This document shows, one piece after another, positions 35,260 through 46,600 of a stretch of 64,000 nucleotides of DNA; the stretch's first letter is position 1, and the number at the start of each line of letters is the position of its first letter. The stretch is from positions 4,092,001 through 4,156,000 of the forward strand of contig NC_061462.1 of the NCBI RefSeq assembly GCF_022581195.2, given 5' to 3'. This stretch comes from Helicoverpa zea (taxonomy: Eukaryota > Arthropoda > Insecta > Lepidoptera > Noctuidae). A program made the position numbers and the translations under genes. A model generated the notes under the pieces. That model was given only the letters and a program-made list of their open reading frames with translations, was not told the origin of the DNA and made no database searches.

Positions 35260-36029
35260 GAAAATATAAATGATTAGTATTAGAAAAGGCAATGGTGTTA
35301 GAGCGAAACCAAATATTGCATTTGTTTAATATGATATCTACTCACGAAGTTTTTAAATCCGAAACAAAACTTGTTGTGAACCAAAATACAGCAGACGTAC
35401 GTAGAAGTCGGAGTACGTAAAGTACGACATAATACTTCCTTAGGGAACTCGTACCTTGGCATAAAAGCACTTGGAAACATGATTTATTAAATACGACACT
35501 TGAGAAACACACTTCAGAAAACTTATCAAAGTATTCAAACAAAAAATCTTAAGTCGACTTGTTATGATTAGATTGTATTATGTAGCTATTTTTGGTTGTC
35601 ATCCGTGATTACCCATTTTTGGCATGAAATAGTACTCTTCAAATTAGTTGGTTAGCAATGACTGTCAAAGGGTTTTTTATAGTGTCGAGTCGAAAGTAGT
35701 TGAAAATATATTTTTTGCCTGAAAGTTTAGATTGTTTGCATGAATATTACAAGAAATATGAAATGAATCACATTTATAATGTTACATGAATAAGTAAAGC
35801 TGAAAAGTTTAATAATTTCAAGTTAAAGTAAAAACCGTAACTTAGTTTAGTCGACATCATAAAAGCCCCACACAATATCATAGATTCCATTCGTTCACGA
35901 AAATTGTCTATGGTTCCGAACTTCGTATGCGCATCCGAAAATGAAATAGAGTAGGGTCACTAACGAAACTTCGTTTGAATTTCGTTCGATATCGAAGTTT
36001 CGTTTCGTTGAATTAGAGTAGACCCCCTG

Positions 36030-36638
36030 GTTGGCTGCGTACACTTAGTATACAGATTGCGACAAAAGTGAGAATTACTTAGGAAACAAAGGCTATGTGA
36101 AGACTTGATGTATAAAACATTTGACTTGACATTTAGCAATTATGAACTGAGTTATACAGTGGAGGCAATGTTCGACGATGTGGACTAATAACAATAGAAT
36201 ATGCGATCCTAGATTGCAGAACAAAAAATCTCAGTGAACAGTGGTTGCTTGATTAAACTTTAGATACTTGAGCTTCTATTTTAATCAAAGCGGATAAGAA
36301 GACCACTAAGTATATTTACTGCAAAAAAGAAGATTTCAAATAACGTATCCTACACGTGTCGAACAGTTCAAAACACAAAAACCAAAAACAATCATAAACA
36401 CATACACAACCAACAGTTACCAAATCAAACTCCGCCCTCGAAACACGAGAGAAAGAAATAAATATTAATTAACTACAGACCATTAAAGTATTAACATAAC
36501 TAAGCGGCAACATGCACACAACTAAAACCGCTTCATTTGAATAACTAACATGATACATTGGAATATTAATACTTAACAAGAACAAATGTAACACGATATC
36601 TTTACTTTAGCTGTTCGAAAACGTAAATGTAATTTGAC
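36030..36638. other. Non-coding spacer
   Basis: No gene or repeat that I recognise between the Harbinger element and the LINE tail. Confidence 0.55.
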
Positions 36639-36649
36639 ACATATTGGAA

Positions 36650-36710
36650 ACAGTGCACTTGGAGAGGCCTATGTCCAGCAGTGGACTGCGATAGGCTGAT
36701 GATGATGATG
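36650..36710 (+). mobile_element. 61-bp truncated LINE tail with perfect target duplication
   Basis: The insert ends GGCCTATGTCCAGCAGTGG...GGCTGATGATGATGATG, the familiar 3' end of a lepidopteran non-LTR element with a short ATG/GAT tail. ACATATTGGAA occurs exactly on both sides (36639-36649 and 36711-36721), an 11-bp target-site duplication. It is therefore a complete retrotransposition event, dead on arrival because of extreme 5' truncation. Confidence 0.8.
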
Positions 36711-36947
36711 ACATATTGGAATTTGCCTTTAACAGGCTTTTATTAACAGTGGGATGGTTAATGGAATCATTTTATTGAAGCATCGCGTCTGGTGGTCTGG
36801 TTTCAAAGTTGGAGGGGAAAATGGGCAGTTATAATGGTAAAGTGAGTATCTTCGATTTATTGTTATTCCAGAAAGCGGTGAAGCGTTAATAATCAAGCTT
36901 CGAATAGTATCAAATAGTGTATCACGCATGCCCAGCGCAGTGATTAT

Positions 36948-37015
36948 GGGAAAATCTCCCCCCAGTCTGGGGGAGGCCTGTGTCCAGCAATGGACATCTT
37001 TCGGCTGTGACGACC
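36948..37015 (+). repeat. Second, degraded copy of the same LINE tail
   Basis: GGGGGAGGCCTGTGTCCAGC then AATGGACATCTTTCGGCTGTGA is the same family as 36650-36710 but diverged and without the GAT tail. It lies about 240 bp downstream and has no clear target duplication. Confidence 0.65.
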
Positions 37016-37884
37016 ATAATTACATACCTAGCACATTTTTATTTTTTATAATTACATGCCTAGTACCAGTTCACTTATTAAGGACTAATTTCAAAATCAT
37101 AATCAATCCAATGAGATTTTAATTACGCCTATTAAATCATTTACATATTACGTACAAACCAGAAACGTAAGCCAATCTTCACAATTAACATTACTTATAT
37201 CAGATTTGCAATACAGCTGAACAGGTTCTGTCTTAGCGGCTAAACCGCTAACGGAAAACAGTAATTAATTTTGCATTTATCATTCAAACATTTGAACGGT
37301 GAAGAGGTACAGTCTGGAAGAAAATTTACTTAGCATTTCGCAAATACTCCGAGAATGCTTTAACTCTACGAATACGTAAAGTTAAGCTTACATCTCATTA
37401 TTACTTAAGTCTGTCTGTAGAAAACTGTTTAAATATTTTCTTTGTACCGACGAGTATGTATTTTTGCACGCAAGTGTACATTTTCAGAGGAAACGATAGT
37501 ACTGTAAGTAACACGTCGGAATCGACAGTTTAATGATTTAATTTCCACTCAATATATTAGGAAGTAACCAATCATTAGGAGGAAACATCTGATTTATCGA
37601 TTGACAGATTTGGTAACGGCTGTCACTCACACCGACGCGTAATAAAATACTAATATGGGGTTTAATTATAATAATCGTTAAGTTTTTATACCATTTTCAT
37701 TATTATTGGTAACATTTAACATTAAATCTAATGTGTTGTCTCATATATGGTTGGTGCTCATTGCGACTTGTGTCCTAAATGACGTAAGCATATATCTGAT
37801 ATTTAGAAACTTATTAAGAAAACACAAATGCAAAATAGGCAATAATTAGCGTTGTGCGTATCCTTTACATAATTTCCCAATCAT
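37016..37884. other. Non-coding spacer before the LINE
   Basis: Nothing recognised. The 5' truncation point of the next LINE lies near 37.86-37.89 kb. Confidence 0.5.
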
Positions 37885-39190
37885 TAAAACTTTCTGGACT
37901 GGTTTTCCTCTTATCTTCATGATCGCCAGCAGTCGGTTCGGGTGGATGAGGATTCATCTGCGTGGTGTTCTTTGAATGCTGGCGTTCCTCAAGGCGGCAT
38001 ACTCTCACCTCTGTTATTCTCCATATTTATAAATTTCCTTACTCCTGAGCTTCAGTGTTCATATCATCTCTATGCCGATGACTTGCAGTTGTATCGTCAC
38101 ACAAAAGTGAATGAGTTGGCAGCTGCGCTTGTTAAAATTAACAAAGACTTGGAGGTAGTCAAAAGTTGGTCTGACAGGTTCGGAGTGGCAGTCAATCCTG
38201 TTAAATGCCAAGCTATTATCATTGGTAGCTCAAGAAATTTAGGTAAAGTAGACGCACTTGGGTTACCAACTTTGGTATTTGACGGGATAAATATACCGTT
38301 CAGCTGCTCAGTGAAGAATTTGGGCCTTCATCTTGACTCTTCACTCAATTGGCAAGCACAAGTTGCAGCTGTCAGCCAAAAAATCACTAGTACACTGCGG
38401 TTTCTTTATCGCTTCAAAAACTTGCTCCCGTTCCATGTAAAAGCAATGCTTATGCAAACCTTAATCTTTCCTATAATCGACTATGGTGATGTTTGCTACT
38501 ATGACCTGAATGCAGATCTGCTCAATAAACTCGACCGGCTTCTCAACAATTGCATTCGATTCGTTTTTAATCTTCGCAAGTACGATCATGTGTCAGCGTA
38601 TCGAGCGCAACTTAAATGGCTACCGATAAGACAACGACGTGTGATGAGGGCATTAACTACTCTTTTTTCTATACTTTATACCCCGTCTTCACCTTCCTAT
38701 TTAACCTCTCACTTTCAGTATGTGTGTTCTCAGCATAACAAAAATCTCCGCTCCTCTAATAATCGTCTTCTTCACTGCCCTGCTCACCGTTCAGACATTA
38801 TTCACTCTTCCTTCTTTGTGAAATCTATTCTTCTCTGGAATGAGCTACCTCTGGAGGTCAGGATGGTAAATAGTCGACACACTTTTAAAATGAAACTGCG
38901 AAATCACATCCATGGCAAGTTGGCCGAATCATTACAGTAGTTCATTTTTCTTACCATCTTCTCCTACATTCTCCTGGATACAGTTGTACATATATATAGT
39001 TATATATATATATATATTATATTTATATATGCATAAATATATATTTTTATTATCTTCCACTGATGCTCAAATTGTGTTGCACCTACCACTTCTATTTCAC
39101 CACCACCCTAAGGTAGACTGGCAGAGAACGCCTAAGGCGTTAAGTCCGCCGTTGTACAATGTGCAAAAAGTATTTTAAATAAATAAATAA
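37885..39190 (+). mobile_element. 5'-truncated jockey/CR1-type LINE
   Basis: It holds the C-terminal half of a reverse transcriptase ORF, a 3' UTR of about 230 bp containing a TA-rich run (39000-39021), and a tail of AAATAAATAAATAAA at about 39177-39191. The endonuclease and the first RT motifs are missing. The tail type and C-terminal domain fit the jockey/CR1 group. The clade cannot be fixed without a tree. No convincing target duplication was found. Confidence 0.75.
37888..38940 (+). pseudogene. LINE reverse transcriptase, C-terminal fragment
   Basis: RT-like sequence is in frame from about 37888 (LDWFSSYLHDRQQSVRVDED) and open to TAG at 38938-38940. Numbering from V at 37942, GVPQGGILSP is at 14-23 and the catalytic YADD box at 44-47. 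The thumb follows, with VKNLGLHLDSSLNW, then the cysteine-poor C-terminal domain with HVSAYRAQLKWLPIRQRR and the WNELPLEVR motif near the end that is typical of jockey/CR1 ORF2 proteins. The APE endonuclease and RT fingers are absent, so it is non-functional. The uninterrupted 350 codons suggest a recent insertion. Confidence 0.85.
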
Positions 39191-40489
39191 ACTTTATCAG
39201 AATAAGGAATCTTTAGTTAGGATCATGTGTGCGAATAACCTTTATGTATTTAGGTTAGTTATATTAAACAGCATCTCATTATGGAGAACATTAAAAATTA
39301 TAAACGGAAATTCTATAGGAAAACGTTCATCTGAAACAATGTGTTATTTTTTGCATACATAGCTGTAAATTATAATTTCGGTATTTCAAAGAAACATCAT
39401 TGACTAGCGATAAACCTGCAATAACAATAGAAATGTTTTGGTTCGTCAACCTTACATAAACTAATCAACAAAATTGACAAATGACAAAACAACGACCAAC
39501 ACTTAAACAAGCGTAAAAATCTCCATTACACAACGGTAATAAAATGAAAAATGTACGTAGTTTTAAATGATTAGTTTTGTACATACAATAATCAATAAAG
39601 ATGAAGTGTGTCGGTCCGTTATACGTACAAAAACCTGTAGTGGGTCAATGGCACAGCGAGACGGCAAGCCCAAGCGCGCTGAGTTCATCTCCGAACGCTT
39701 GTATTTTTTGCATTTCGAATCGATTGCGTTGACGATTAAATACTTCATTTGTTTTTTCGTTCGACGATTCGGAGAAAGGTTGTTACGATCCAATTGGTTT
39801 CATTGTACAGCTACAAGTTTGGAAAATTGGCAAGAGGAATATGGACGCGTGCGCTGGTGAATTTTATGATGGGTCTTTTCCTTGTACTTTTAAATATGGT
39901 GAAGGACAGAAAAGGGCAGCAAGTTGAAAACCTTACTGTATTGTAGGTGCTCACTTATATCGCATCGAAGTCGAAGAAGATTGAAATCAGCAATACATAA
40001 AATAAAGTTCAATTCGAAAAACAAAAAAACAGTTCTGAAGAATCAATCTTAACATCAAAAGCCTTAAAAGGCAAAATACCGATTCAGGTGTCAAAAACAC
40101 CGTTGTATTAGTCATCGAAGCAACAGATGTAAATCCAAACCTGACTAGAATACTGACTTCGCATCAACACAACAGTTTTACTAAGAAGGGGAATGAACTC
40201 AATACAATATGGCTATTAACATTTACATATAAAAATAAAATCACAATGTGTACGATTATACTAGGTTATTTGTAAACAGCTGGCCTATGAACAGTATTAT
40301 GAATACTAATGAATGGTGATGATGACAATGAATAGGCCACATTCCATCTGTTTTGTTTATGTTTGTTTCATACTCTAGTTGGTAGGTAGGTCGGATTTTT
40401 ATGTGGTTAGCATTTCTATCATGCATAGGAAACTCCAGAAATTTACCAGGTAACCTTTAAAACTGCTTGTCTACAAATACATTGTCATT
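39191..40489. other. Non-coding stretch
   Basis: Overlapping open frames at 39563-39946 on both strands are unrecognised and mutually exclusive. I take them as chance. Confidence 0.45.
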
Positions 40490-40660
40490 TGTGGGAAATC
40501 ATCCCTCCTCGCTGTGTCAGCCCCTTACTGACTGACTAAAACCCACCATGTTCCTTCTTGAGCCCGTTGTGTATCCCGTAGCTCCGGCAGGCTTTGAAAC
40601 TAGTAGGCCCCGTTTTGATTTGCTGACTCTCTCTGAGGGCGCATGTGTCTACAAATACTT
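40490..40660 (+). repeat. Lepidopteran 'TACTGACTAAAA' repeat, copy 1
   Basis: GGGAAATCATCC, then CAGCCCCTTACTGACTGACT, AAAACCCACCATGTTCC, and GTAGCTCCGGCAGG follow the order of a repeat very common in noctuid moths (CAGACTCTTACTGACTAAAA...CCGTTCC...CCGGAGC). It is degraded, with boundaries approximate. Recognition is from memory. Confidence 0.6.
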
Positions 40661-41185
40661 TAAGCATATTCTAAGTTATAAGCACCAAGTTGACAAACAG
40701 TACTAAGTTATAAGCACTCACAGATGACAATCTGATGGTTCTCATTAGTACCTTGTAGTATGGAACGATTCCGAACATAAATCTTGTACATAATTGCAGC
40801 AATAATTATGTACGTTAATAAACATTGACATCAAACAAATGAAACCGTTTATAAAAGTAAAGTAAATTTTAATTAGTATGAGATTGTGAGCAATTAGCCT
40901 ATATTAGATTTACGACGCAAGAACGAATGCGATCTGGTCTTTTTACAGTTACGACTTCTATTGTAACTTTTCATTGTTCCCACATCGTCACTCATACAAG
41001 TCGTTGCTCACACAATTGAATGCGCTGAAATTGATGTCACAGCTGTAATGTAAGATACTTTGATAACGTCTAACTATTTAAGCAATATGTACCTCTATTA
41101 TATCCATAACAGTTACACATTTTGTTAAAACAAAATAAATTTTTATGCACACATGATTAAAATCTTGTTATCCTGGAATACGAAA
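40661..41185. other. Non-coding spacer
   Basis: Nothing recognised between the repeat copy and the fold-back. Confidence 0.5.
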
Positions 41186-41663
41186 AAAAAATCGGTAAAA
41201 AAACTTTTAAGTTAAACGGTTTTATCTTATGTGCACTGAAAACTAGAAAATAAAAAAAACTGTTACTTACCTATAAACCTACGTAGGTGGTCCCGGTCAT
41301 ATTAGACTAAAATAAAAACGTGGGGCCCATTACCTAACCATTGCTGTAATACTTTCTTCTAGAGGTATATACCTAATAGGTGTGGATTGCATCGACTTAC
41401 TATAATCGTAACTGGAGATTTTGACAATCAATAAATCAGCCGTAGCGGCTTCACCAGCGAACGCCGAGCTCACGATCTACCAAAGTATAAAGATATGCTT
41501 TGCCATAGGTAGGATTTCAGAGGGCCCCACGTTTTTATTTTAGTCTAATATGACCGGGACCACCTACGTAGGTTTATAGGTAAGTAACAGTTTTTTTATT
41601 TTCTAGTTTTCAGTGCACATAAGATAAAACCGTTTAACTTAAAAGTTTTTTTACCGATTTTTT
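41186..41663. repeat. Fold-back element: near-perfect ~143-bp inverted arms
   Basis: The arm 41186-41328 is the complement of 41522-41663. Reading both by eye, the only difference is one base in an A/T run (eight A at about 41252-41259 against seven T at 41591-41597). The loop is about 193 bp with no ORF. Each arm contains the 12-bp palindrome ACCTACGTAGGT. There is no coding capacity and no clear target duplication. Just outside the right arm, TTTTTTATTTTCTAGTTTT (from 41658) repeats a block found inside the arm (about 41591-41609). It is either a MITE/fold-back transposon or a palindrome made by template switching. The near-identity implies recent origin or gene conversion. Confidence 0.85.
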
Positions 41664-41723
41664 ATTTTCTAGTTTTTAGTATTCAATGAAGATGCCTACC
41701 GAATATTCCTCATTATATATGGG

Positions 41724-42080
41724 TCAGCAGTGGTGAGGGAATGCCAGACTCTTACTGACTAAAAACCGTTGTGTTTCGTCGTAGGCCTTTTATGTACCAG
41801 GACCACGGTAACTCTTTCGAACAATCCCGCAGCCCTGGCCCTGTTGGACCCCGCTGGAGTTGCTGACAGTATTCTACTTGAGTAGCCCTTTCATTTGATA
41901 CCCATATTGAAGGGGTTGTGGAAAAAATATGTAATCCGCCATTTTGTACCGGCGGCCATCTTGGATTTACAATGTTATTGATATTACTATATTGTATTGT
42001 CATCGGAATTGAAGGTGTGTACCAAATTTCAGATCAATCTGACAACAGGAAGGTACTTAAATTTGATTACAAAATTTGAC
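41724..42080 (+). repeat. Lepidopteran 'TACTGACTAAAA' repeat, copy 2, with conserved tail
   Basis: GGGTCAGCAGTGGTGAGGG, then CCAGACTCTTACTGACTAAA, AACCGTTGTGTTTCG, and CCGCAGCCCTGGCCC, then GCCATTTTG, GGCGGCCATCTTGG and GTGTACCAAATTTCAGATCA. The last part is another block I associate with lepidopteran interspersed repeats. It is better preserved than copy 1 at 40490. The fold-back lies between the two copies. Confidence 0.65.
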
Positions 42081-43440
42081 CCAAGAATAAATAATAAAAC
42101 AAACAGGATGAGCTAAATAAAACCGTTTAAATATACACCCGTTCCTCAAGTGTGCTGTACCTCAAGAAAATCCTGTCGTTGCAAAAAACGAGACGCTACA
42201 ACTTACTTCCAAGTCTATAACTCAAAACTCAGAAACAAACATGTAGTAATAAACTAATATATTTATTAGCAACAAATCCGTCAGTGTGCTTTCTCACTCG
42301 CAACGTAAATAAATCCGATGAAGTCGTGCGACAGGTCTGTTATGAAGTAGTGTAAATCTGTCCGTCTGTAACTGAGAGATATACTAGACTAGTATGACTT
42401 ACTTTAGATTAACGATTAGAGTCTGAAGTTTGTTCCGAAGTAGAAAAAATCTTTGGGTGCTAATTGGAGAACAACTCTTACTTGGAAATTCCTTAATCAA
42501 TACTTCCATGATCAAATGGAATTTTCGTTAAGTACTATGGTTTATGTGCACAATAGTTCAAATTAATAAATATGACATAGGCAGTTTGAGGTTTTTGACC
42601 GCTTACAGGACAGATCTTTACAAATATTAGAAAGCAGTCACGTGAAACACAAAACAGAAAGACACGTAACATCAAGCGCCCAACCTTAAATGACATCAAC
42701 AAAGTTCTTGTCAACATCGCTAAGATACTCTAAGAACCATTCATCAAGCGTGAAGAACAGATAGATTTAAAAACCGCAGTTGACACTAACACGCATGCGT
42801 AGTACAATTCCCACGCAAGTGTGGTTGTGAGCGTCAACGAAGAAAACAGGTATATAAGTAGGTCACTTGTCCAATGTCCAATCCCATAATCGTCACGTGA
42901 GCTTTCGTCTTTCCATTAAAAGTTGAGCGAAAATACTCCTTTAGAGTCTAGAGACATGATCTTCATTAAAGACGAGAGACTATAAAAAGCTTTTAATACA
43001 GATTGCATTACAGTGAAGCCTGTAACAACAGCGGGTAGTGCAAGTTTCCTTTTCCAATTTGAAATTAATACTATATGCATGTGTAATTAGTTCCATGATA
43101 ATTAAAACTGTAGCGGAGATGAGGATTATTCATAGCTCCGGCACGGATTGCGAAATAAGGAAGATAAAGTCAGAAGTACAAATAAGAAACGAAATGAATC
43201 CACAAGAAGTAAAGACATAAATTACAAGGAAGGACTGTCTAAGTAAAACATGCCGATTTTTTTGAGACATAGCCAAAACAGCAGAATCAGATTTAGCAGA
43301 CTTACAAATTCTAGAGACATGTCCATGATACTGTAAAAAACAAAGATACATTTTCTTCATGCAATGTTAGTTTATTTTTCGTTTGGTGAGCTACAAACTT
43401 GTCAAGTAATTATGGTATACACTACTTACTCAAGAGGAAT
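42081..43440. other. Non-coding stretch; weak TATA-like word at 42851
   Basis: TATATAAG near 42852 is followed by no supportable gene. There are no other recognised features. Confidence 0.45.
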
Positions 43441-43441
43441 A

Positions 43442-43623
43442 GACCTTCTGGATTCATCTCTTCAAACTAAGAACAGCGTGTACCCAACGGTGTAACAGTT
43501 ATGCGCGCGCGCGGGTTGGGTGGGCCGCGATCACGACACGACATCCCGAACGAGTCACGATGATTGACGACTACCTGACGGACATAGCCGAAGGGCTGCT
43601 GGGGGTACTCGTGAACTAGGAAG
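43442..43623. other. GC-rich island with exon-like signals on both strands
   Basis: A sharp GC-rich patch (43500-43610, with GCGCGCGCGGG) stands out from the AT-rich surroundings. On the plus strand a frame open from 43442 reaches TAG at 43616-43618 and includes MIDDYLTDIAEGLLGVLVN, followed by a donor-like GGAAG|GTAAAT at 43623/43624. On the minus strand TTTACCTTCCTAG is a good acceptor, then 41 nt (43575-43615) open in all three frames, then CAG|GTAGTC. Either a plus-strand first exon/promoter or a minus-strand internal exon is possible. They cannot both be right. No family is recognised. Confidence 0.35.
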
Positions 43624-46600
43624 GTAAATGATTAGATGTTAAGATGATTCTATCAGTCAGTATTGCGCTGTGAGCAAAAATTAGGTCAGTTTTGTTTGTA
43701 TTTGATTATTGTTGCTTTGTTTTGTTTTGTGTCTACAGCGCACGAATGTGGTGAGGGGAGAAACAAGTATGAGTATGGCATCATTCTTCTCAAGAATGTG
43801 GAGTTTTTATAGGAATATTTGTGAGGACACTCCAAATTTTAAACAAACCGCCTTGTTTGTAATTTATACCAAAGCTGTCCATAAGGTCTAATTACGCACA
43901 TAGTATTTCACCGTTACATATTACGATCTAAAACGATTTGCAAACGAACATACCAAGAGAAACTAGTAATGTTTTCTTAGAAAACTATTTGCAAGAATTC
44001 CCGGCAATCTATCGCAACCACTAGGTTCATATAAAAACAGTACACGCCCACAACATAGAAAACGTCGTAATAGATAGTTAAACTGTGGTAAAAAACTAAG
44101 CTATCGCTAATAGCTTCCAGTTACAACAGCAAAAAGGCTTGCTAGACATCCAGTAGATTGATATCAATACTTCGTAATTAATACTGAAAACGGGATTCAT
44201 GGAAATGGTTAAGAAGAATTAGAAAGATCCAATGAAAAACAATTGAAGCGTTCGTGGATTGCCGTGCTAACCGAAAGACTTGATTTATGTTAATTTATAA
44301 AACGGTGAAGCCATTGGAATTGTTAAGCCTGCAGTCTAACGGGATTAGCGATGCAAATGTTAAGACTTAACCCCTGAATCATATTGAATACGTTCTAAAT
44401 CGTTATGTGATTGAGGCTATCGATGGCAATAAACTTCAAACTAAAATGTTTCTATCAGTTTTATTTTTCAAAGAAGATGTGGCTCACCGAACAGTTCGAT
44501 TATTCCTGAGGATCCATTATTATCGAATGCATACACGTACCACGTACCAAAATTCACGAATTCACCCGAGTCGTGGAATAGCGGAAATCAAACGGTTAAC
44601 TCACGAACATGATAACACCGCTAATCGAATTACCTGATGAAAAAGTGGTGACAAATGGGTGAAAGAAACGGGGACAGACGATGACAGCTAAACAACTGTA
44701 GTCTTTGGGTGACAACAGTGACGGGAACGGTCCCTACATAAAAAAAAAACAACACAATTCAGTCACGCTTTTATGATATTTTATTCGATTTTAAACGTAC
44801 TATTGATCAGGCTACTGATAGTGACGCCATAGAGGTGTATTCACAAAGGGCTGAACGACAGGTCGATATAATGAATCAAAGAGAAGCGATGCAAAAAATG
44901 AATTCCGTAAATTGTAACTTCGATGTTCTTTTTGGAACTAATACAATTTATGGTATCATTAGGACAGCTTATTTCGTAAATTACCTGGTCGTGTGGCTAT
45001 TCTGACAGCAGTATCAAATTGTAACCCACAAATCAATGGATATCATTAAATACGTGATCGTTTTCAATAATAACCCACTAACGGTACTATTTGTAACACG
45101 TTAATTCAATAGTGACGCTAACGAAACTAGAGTGTAAAAACTTACGTCACCAATCGATTGTGTAGCAGTGATCGATTTCTCGACTCGATGCGAGATGTAC
45201 TCGATACCGATGACAAAGCGTTGCGTGCCGAGTTGATCCATTAAGATGTCTCATTCTTGCGCCAATGGCTTCTGTTGGTCCATCTCACACAATAGCTGGC
45301 TTTGTGAACCTTAATGAACTGTAGTATCGGACTCTTTCGTTAGAAGAGCAATTTGCCATTGTACTGCGTCAATTACATAAGAAAGTGACCATAGCAAAAT
45401 TTAATATAAGGCTGTCGTTAGGAACAATTATCATATCATGTATAATTAGTTCATAATGTCTTTAGGGAGCGAGACGTCAATGCAATTGTGTTACCTGCAT
45501 GTATGTATATTTTCGATACCATCATCGTTGCAAATTGCACTAACGCTTTCATTGATATGTAGTTATATGCCCGCCCATAACACCAGGAACTATCAATAAA
45601 ATATCTAAATTGAGACCATAAAGAGCATGTAAAAGGCCTTATTTGCAAGCCTAGAATGAAGCTAAAATAAATCATTCAAAAGCTTTTTGCATCAAACATT
45701 TATGACGTGCAACATTTTAACATGAGCAATTTAATAGCAGGAACTTGTAAAGTTATAACACTTGACATGCACAATTAAGTATGCACATACCATGACTCAG
45801 TATTGGAATACCGATGAAGTGGTCTCTTGCCCGCAAATGAAACTGGGGAACATCTTACTCGGTGCTCGCACACTTAACCCCGGTGTCGAGAAATCGATTC
45901 AAACACGTACAGAGGAATCGATTTCCTTTACCGTTTCGCGTCCACCCACGGTCTTGTTCACAGAACAGAATATCTCCATACCCTGATATAAATGGTCCAT
46001 ACTAGATAAGGAACATCACCAAATATACCCGGTATCTAGCTATTATCTCGTTTTGTCTTTCTCGGATATGTTTTAAGTAAATCCGATGTTATACGGCAAT
46101 CGATTGGAAATTATTATCAGTGCTATGAACATAATATACTGTTTCAAGCGAAATGCTTATCTGAACGATTGTCTCATTTGAATACGTATGACTACGTAAT
46201 GACGCCAGACTTCTATTGGGTGTGCAAGCACAGTTTTCATAGGAAAATATTGCGAGTACAAATCTACATACAAGGGAATACGGCTAGTAAATCTTCCAGT
46301 GGACTTATTTCCATGTTTCTCAGTACTTAGTACTGAGAGCGAGCCGCGCTCAGCCATTAGCATAACTAGAGAAGCGCGGGCGCAGGTGAGCGGCTAACGG
46401 AACACCGCATGAGCATATCGAAGACGCATCTATTACCTTTATAGCATACCAAATTCAACTTTGGAAGTATTGATTCAAAAACTATATTCGATTGATGGCT
46501 TTAAGTTTAAAGTCGTTTTAATTTATTGCTGACTTTAGTCTACAAATCCGAGAGACAACGCTCGGGGCTGTGTCAAACAGATTAGCGCATCACAGTGTAT

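Larger units (their letters stand above)
33284..36026 (+). mobile_element. PIF/Harbinger DNA transposon, two-gene, decayed (2.74 kb)
   Basis: The ends read inward as GGGGTCTACTCTAATTC, a perfect 17-bp terminal inverted repeat (33284-33300 and 36010-36026). Looser similarity continues through CGAAGTTTCG-type words. CTG flanks each side (33281-33283 and 36027-36029), a 3-bp duplication. Inside are a HARBI1-like transposase remnant on the plus strand and a Myb/SANT-like protein remnant on the minus strand, converging at about 34.4 kb. This is the classic two-gene layout of autonomous Harbinger elements. Both genes have deletions or frame breaks, so the copy is dead, but its ends are intact and could be mobilised in trans. 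Confidence 0.85.

Noticed and set aside
39563..39946. Overlapping open frames on both strands
   Set aside because: They share the same DNA in three frames with no motif; probably fortuitous.
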